Assembly (NCBI RefSeq): GCF_030053345.1
Contig: NZ_JASGBP010000002.1
Location: 248,001 to 312,000 of the forward strand
Source of the DNA: Flavobacterium sedimenticola
Lineage (GTDB): Bacteria; Bacteroidota; Bacteroidia; Flavobacteriales; Flavobacteriaceae
DNA length: 64,000 nucleotides
Direction of reading: 5' to 3'
Shown here: positions 60,382 through 64,000 of the stretch, one piece after another
Position numbering within the stretch: position 1 is the stretch's first letter
Layout of the letters: the number at the start of each line of letters is the position of its first letter
Made by a program: the position numbers and the translations under genes
The notes under the pieces: generated by a model
Told to the model about the DNA's origin: nothing
Database searches by the model: none
What the model saw: the letters and a program-made list of their open reading frames with translations, nothing else

Positions 60382-61668
60382 TCAATCTAAAAATTGCTTG
60401 AGCGTTTCGTATGTCTTAATCTTTACCGAAACTTTCTCTTTTTCCAATACACTTTCTATTTGTTTCGGAATCGGTAATTTCAAATCTAACAGAGGCTCGA
60501 CCACATCCAAAAACTTAATCGGATGGGCGGTTTCCAAGAAAACGCCAATACTGTCGGGATGTTTGGCCATTTCTTTTTTTAATCCCAAATATCCTACGGC
60601 GCCATGCGGTTCGGTGATGTATTTCGTTCGGGCATAAATGTCTTGTATGGCTTTCTCGGTTTCAGTGTCGGAAAAGGAGTAGGAGGAGAAGTCTTTTTGA
60701 AATTCCTTCAAATCGAATCGATACAATTGCTGAATCCGAATAAAATTACTCGGATTGCCTACATCCATGGCATTGGAAATGGTGGCTATGGAAGCTTTCG
60801 GTTCGTAATGACCGGCTTCTAAAAACCTTGGTACCGTGTCGTTCACATTGGTCGAAGCTACAAAGTGGGCGATAGGTAAGCCCAATCGCTTAGCCATAAT
60901 GCCGGCACAAATATTGCCAAAGTTGCCGCTTGGACAAGATACTATAAGTGGTTTGTTGCGTTTTTTTAATTGTTGGTAAGCAAAGAAGATATAAAACATT
61001 TGCGGCAACCAACGCGCAATGTTGATGGAATTGGCTGAGGTGAGATTTTTGTGTTTCAGACGGTCATCTAAAAAAGCTTTTTTAACCATGTCTTGGCAAT
61101 CGTCAAAAACACCATCAACTTCTAAAGCTTTAATGTTTTGCCCTAACGTAGTGAGTTGACGCTCTTGTATTTCACTTATTTTACCTGAAGGATAGAGTAT
61201 AATCACTTCAACGCCTTTAACGCCTAAAAAACCGCTGGCTACGGCACCACCGGTATCACCGGAAGTAGCGACTAAAACGGTGACTTTTTTATTGCTGTTG
61301 CGATTAAAATAGCCCAAGCATCTCGACATGAAACGGGCACCTACGTCCTTGAAAGCCATCGTCGGACCGTGAAATAGTTCTAAAGAAAAAACATTGTCTT
61401 CTACCGGAACACAAGGAAAATCAAAGCAAAGTGTTTCGGTAATGATGTGTTTGAGTTCGGTTTCCGGAATGGCATCCCCTACGAATTGTTTGATGGTTGT
61501 GAAAGCAATTTCTTCATGGGTTAAGTTTTCTATATTTTGAAAAAAGGAATGGGGAAGCGGGGTAATGGTCTCCGGAAAGTACAGTCCTCTGTCGGGAGCC
61601 AATCCTCGTACTACCGCTTCTTGAAAGTCCACTCTGGGAGCTTTTTTGTTTAAACTGAAATATTGCAT
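60382..61668 (-). CDS. thrC: threonine synthase
   Basis: A 428-residue PLP enzyme: 'GPTMAFKDVGARFMSRCLG' with the PLP Lys, 'VLVATSGDTGGAVASGFLG', 'ISCPSGNFGNICAGIMAKRLGLP'-like text and 'YITEPHGAVGYLGLK'. It converts O-phosphohomoserine to threonine. Third gene of the thr operon after thrB (66 bp gap). Confidence 0.95.
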   Translation of the reverse strand: MQYFSLNKKAPRVDFQEAVVRGLAPDRGLYFPETITPLPHSFFQNIENLTHEEIAFTTIKQFVGDAIPETELKHIITETLCFDFPCVPVEDNVFSLELFHGPTMAFKDVGARFMSRCLGYFNRNSNKKVTVLVATSGDTGGAVASGFLGVKGVEVIILYPSGKISEIQERQLTTLGQNIKALEVDGVFDDCQDMVKKAFLDDRLKHKNLTSANSINIARWLPQMFYIFFAYQQLKKRNKPLIVSCPSGNFGNICAGIMAKRLGLPIAHFVASTNVNDTVPRFLEAGHYEPKASIATISNAMDVGNPSNFIRIQQLYRFDLKEFQKDFSSYSFSDTETEKAIQDIYARTKYITEPHGAVGYLGLKKEMAKHPDSIGVFLETAHPIKFLDVVEPLLDLKLPIPKQIESVLEKEKVSVKIKTYETLKQFLD

Positions 61669-61734
61669 TTTTAAAACACGATTTACAAAGTTTGAAGTAC
61701 GAAATGCGCTATTGCATCCTATACTTCGGGCTTC

Positions 61735-62655
61735 TTAGATTATTTTAACTCCTTCGTCATTTATTTTAGAGATATGCATATCGAAAGCAATGCCAACCTC
61801 GAGGTAACTGCTGCTCATGGCGTAGGCGACTTTTTCCGCTTTGTCCTGTCCTTTGCACAAGGCAAAAATCGATGGCCCGGCGCCCGAAATACCACTACCT
61901 AAAGCACCGGCGTCTAGCGCAGCGTTTTTGACGTTTTCAAATCCCGGTATCAGTTTTTGTCGATACGGTTCAATGACAACGTCTTGTAACGAGCGGCCGA
62001 GTAACGAATAATTACCAGTATACAATCCGGCTATGAATCCGCCCAAATTGCCCCATTGGGTTATGGCGTCTTTTAATGCGACTGTATTTGGGAGAACAGC
62101 TCTGGAGTCGGATGTTTTGACTTCGATTTGGGGATGTAAAACTACGGCGTACAATTCACTCGGACTTTGAATTTTAATCACATCTAACGGATTGTAACCC
62201 CGAACCAAGGTAAATCCACCTAAAACGCAAGGTGCCACATTGTCGGCATGCTCACAACCGCTGGCTAAGGCTTCGCCTTTCATGGCGAAGTCGACTAATT
62301 CGTGACGCGTAAAAGGCTTACCCAACAACTCATTGATGCCGAAAACCACTCCGGCCGCGCTGGCCGAAGAACTCCCAATACCACTTCCGGCTTTGATTTT
62401 TTTATGGATTTCGATTTCGAATCCGCAATCCGGATTAATTGCATTTACTATGGCTAAAGCAGCAACACCGGCTACGTTTTTTTCAACGTCCAATGGCAAG
62501 TCAGCACCGGTGATTTTAGTGATTCGAAGCCCTTTTTCAGTTGCTTTTCGGATAATCATTTCGTCGCCAATGCCTTCCAGGCACAGGCCCAACACGTCAA
62601 ATCCACAATTCAGGTTTGCGATGGTGGCGGGACAGAATATTTTGATTTCATTCAT
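61735..62655 (-). CDS. thrB: homoserine kinase
   Basis: A 306-residue GHMP kinase: 'KIFCPATIANLNCGFDVLGLCLEG', ATP loop 'KKIKAGSGIGSSSASAAGVVFG', and 'GALGSGISGAGPSIFALC'. Phosphorylates homoserine for ThrC. The start lies 49 bp after the thrA stop. Confidence 0.95.
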   Translation of the reverse strand: MNEIKIFCPATIANLNCGFDVLGLCLEGIGDEMIIRKATEKGLRITKITGADLPLDVEKNVAGVAALAIVNAINPDCGFEIEIHKKIKAGSGIGSSSASAAGVVFGINELLGKPFTRHELVDFAMKGEALASGCEHADNVAPCVLGGFTLVRGYNPLDVIKIQSPSELYAVVLHPQIEVKTSDSRAVLPNTVALKDAITQWGNLGGFIAGLYTGNYSLLGRSLQDVVIEPYRQKLIPGFENVKNAALDAGALGSGISGAGPSIFALCKGQDKAEKVAYAMSSSYLEVGIAFDMHISKINDEGVKII

Positions 62656-62698
62656 TTTTAAAGGTTTTGAGGTGCTAAGGTTTTAAGGCTTGCTAGCG
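62656..62698 (-). repeat. octamer-type leader repeat
   Basis: GGTTTTGAGGTGCTAAGGTT then TTAAGGCTTG: TGAGG/CTAAGG/TTAAGG units with an 8-bp period between thrA and thrB. Confidence 0.5.
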
Positions 62699-62704
62699 CC
62701 TTAA

Positions 62705-64000
62705 TTACACATTTCCAATTCGGATCACATCCGCAAAAATCCCAGAAGCAGTAACCGCGGCACCGGCACCGGCGCCTTTAATAATTAACGGTTGGTCTAC
62801 GTAGCGATCAGTATAAAACTCAACGATATTGTCTTTGCCTTCTAAATTGTAGAACGGACTTTCTTTCGGGATGAATTGCAAACCCACCGAAGCTTTGCCA
62901 TTGTCGAAACTGGCCACGAATTTGATGCGGGAATCTTTGGCTTTTGCTTCTTGTAAGAGTGAATTAAAATGATTTTCGTGCTTGGTTAGCGAAGCAAAGA
63001 AATCTTCATTATTAGTGGTTTTCATGCATTCGTCCGGCAAGAAACAATGGTTCTCAATTTGTTCCATGTCCATTTGATATCCGCTTTCCCGAATGAGAAT
63101 TAATATCTTTCGCGCTACGTCTACACCACTTAAATCAATTTTCGGGTCGGGCTCCGTAAACCCTTGAACACCTGCTTCTTTAACTACATCATGAAAATTG
63201 TAATTCTCACTGAAATTATTGAAAATAAAATTCAAGCTTCCGGATAATACCGCATTGATTCGGTTCACTTTATCACCCGAAGCAATCAAGTGCTTTAAGG
63301 TGTCGATAATCGGTAAACCGGCTCCGACATTGGTTTCAAATAAGAACGGCGCATTGTATTTTCGGGATAAGTTTTTGAGGTTTTTATAGTGGTTGTATTC
63401 CGAAGAACAAGCAATTTTGTTACAAGTAACCACCGCAATATTTTGGCTTAGAAATTGATCGTAAATACCGGCAATATTATGATTGGCGGTAATATCTACA
63501 AAGATGCTGTTGCGTAAATTCAACTCTTTTACACGGGCAATAAAATCTGTTGGATTAGCGGTTTCCCCTTGGTTTAAAGCCTCTTTCCACTCTTTCAAAT
63601 TAACGCCTTCTTCCTCAAAAACCATTTTTCTGGAATTGGACAACGCAATAACACGGACATTGATTTTGAGATTTTCTTTCAAGAATTTCTTTTGTTGGCT
63701 GATTTGATCGATGAATTTTTCACCTACGTTACCCACACCCATAACGAACAAGTTCAACTGTTTGGTATTGTCTTCGAAGAAGCGTTCGTGTAGTGTGTTC
63801 AGGGCTTTTTTAACGTCTTTCTCATTGATGACTACAGAGATGTTTCGCTCGGAAGCTCCTTGTGCAATGGCTCGAATGTTGACATTGTTTTTGCCCAAAG
63901 TGCTAAACATTTTACCGCTGATGCCTTGGTGATTTTTCATGTTTTCGCCTACCAAGGCAACGATGCACAAGTCTTTTTCAACGATACAAGGATCGACCTT
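62705..64000 (-). CDS. thrA: bifunctional aspartate kinase/homoserine dehydrogenase I (partial, N-terminus off the right edge)
   Basis: The frame is open to the window edge. Visible part: ACT-type regulatory region ('CIVALVGENMKNHQGISGKMFSTLGKNNVNIRAIAQGASERNISVVI', given here in pieces), then homoserine dehydrogenase with NAD(P) motif 'LFVMGVGNVGEKFIDQI', 'VTCNKIACSSEYNHY', 'FLFETNVGAGLPIIDTLKHL' and 'GVQGFTEPDPKIDLSGVDVARKILIL'. The kinase domain lies outside. Starts the thrABC operon, which makes threonine from aspartate; threonine inhibition is expected from the ACT domain. Confidence 0.95.
   Translation of the reverse strand, partial: KVDPCIVEKDLCIVALVGENMKNHQGISGKMFSTLGKNNVNIRAIAQGASERNISVVINEKDVKKALNTLHERFFEDNTKQLNLFVMGVGNVGEKFIDQISQQKKFLKENLKINVRVIALSNSRKMVFEEEGVNLKEWKEALNQGETANPTDFIARVKELNLRNSIFVDITANHNIAGIYDQFLSQNIAVVTCNKIACSSEYNHYKNLKNLSRKYNAPFLFETNVGAGLPIIDTLKHLIASGDKVNRINAVLSGSLNFIFNNFSENYNFHDVVKEAGVQGFTEPDPKIDLSGVDVARKILILIRESGYQMDMEQIENHCFLPDECMKTTNNEDFFASLTKHENHFNSLLQEAKAKDSRIKFVASFDNGKASVGLQFIPKESPFYNLEGKDNIVEFYTDRYVDQPLIIKGAGAGAAVTASGIFADVIRIGNV

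Noticed and set aside
1..64000. tRNA, rRNA or prophage genes
   Set aside because: No cloverleaf with a TTCGANTC arm, rRNA-like tract or phage structural gene was seen; the tyrosine recombinase is better explained by the cassette array.

Overview
The window looks like the chromosome of a Flavobacterium-type member of the Bacteroidota. Supporting signs are TAnnTTTG-type -7 promoter boxes, a type IX secretion sorting tail (27778-28464), DUF4199 and DUF4919 families, a bacillithiol-system YtxJ protein, and dispersed repeats of a kind I know from flavobacterial genomes.

Region 1 (1-13338): a partial DJ-1/PfpI gene diverges from an HxlR regulator. A long minus-strand catabolic operon follows (about 11687 to 821): flavin reductase, fused aryl-CoA hydroxylase/old-yellow-enzyme oxidoreductase, aryl-CoA ligase, glutamate-synthase-like flavoprotein, hotdog thioesterase, C-N hydrolase, gentisate-type dioxygenase, FAH-family hydrolase and maleate isomerase-like protein. 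Together they spell CoA activation, 5-hydroxylation, CoA release, ring cleavage, C-C hydrolysis and maleate to fumarate. Anthranilate or salicylate are the likeliest substrates. A DUF2238 membrane protein and a class B1 metallo-beta-lactamase follow.

Region 2 (13398-36791) is the main find: an integron-like cassette array. About 28 attC-like sites of 119-131 bp separate small, mostly unrecognised genes, all on the minus strand and nearly one gene per site. A tyrosine recombinase stands at the array head, with a probable attI between it and the first cassette. Each cassette carries its own complementary end sequence (GTTA... at one end, ...TAAC at the other), and these ends differ from cassette to cassette, as expected of units exchanged at G/TTA. 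The recombinase has XerD-like spacing and lacks the extra domain of canonical IntI. Two IS30-family elements sit in the only clearly end-mismatched cassettes, and the distal sites are decayed. Cargo includes nuclease-like, HEPN-like, membrane and secreted proteins, two-gene cassettes and two cassettes without a convincing ORF.

Region 3 (37106-48036): a plus-strand carboxylate-use module, with a zinc-ribbon HTH protein, porin, MHS-type symporter, two small membrane proteins, an SLC5-domain histidine kinase, a single-domain response regulator, a propionyl-CoA synthetase-like enzyme and acetyl-CoA synthetase. It resembles the CrbS/CrbR acetate-switch arrangement.

Region 4 (48071-64000): ordinary chromosome with a GH32 fructosidase, small regulators and lipoproteins, DoxX, ClpB, YtxJ, and the thrA-thrB-thrC operon running off the right edge.
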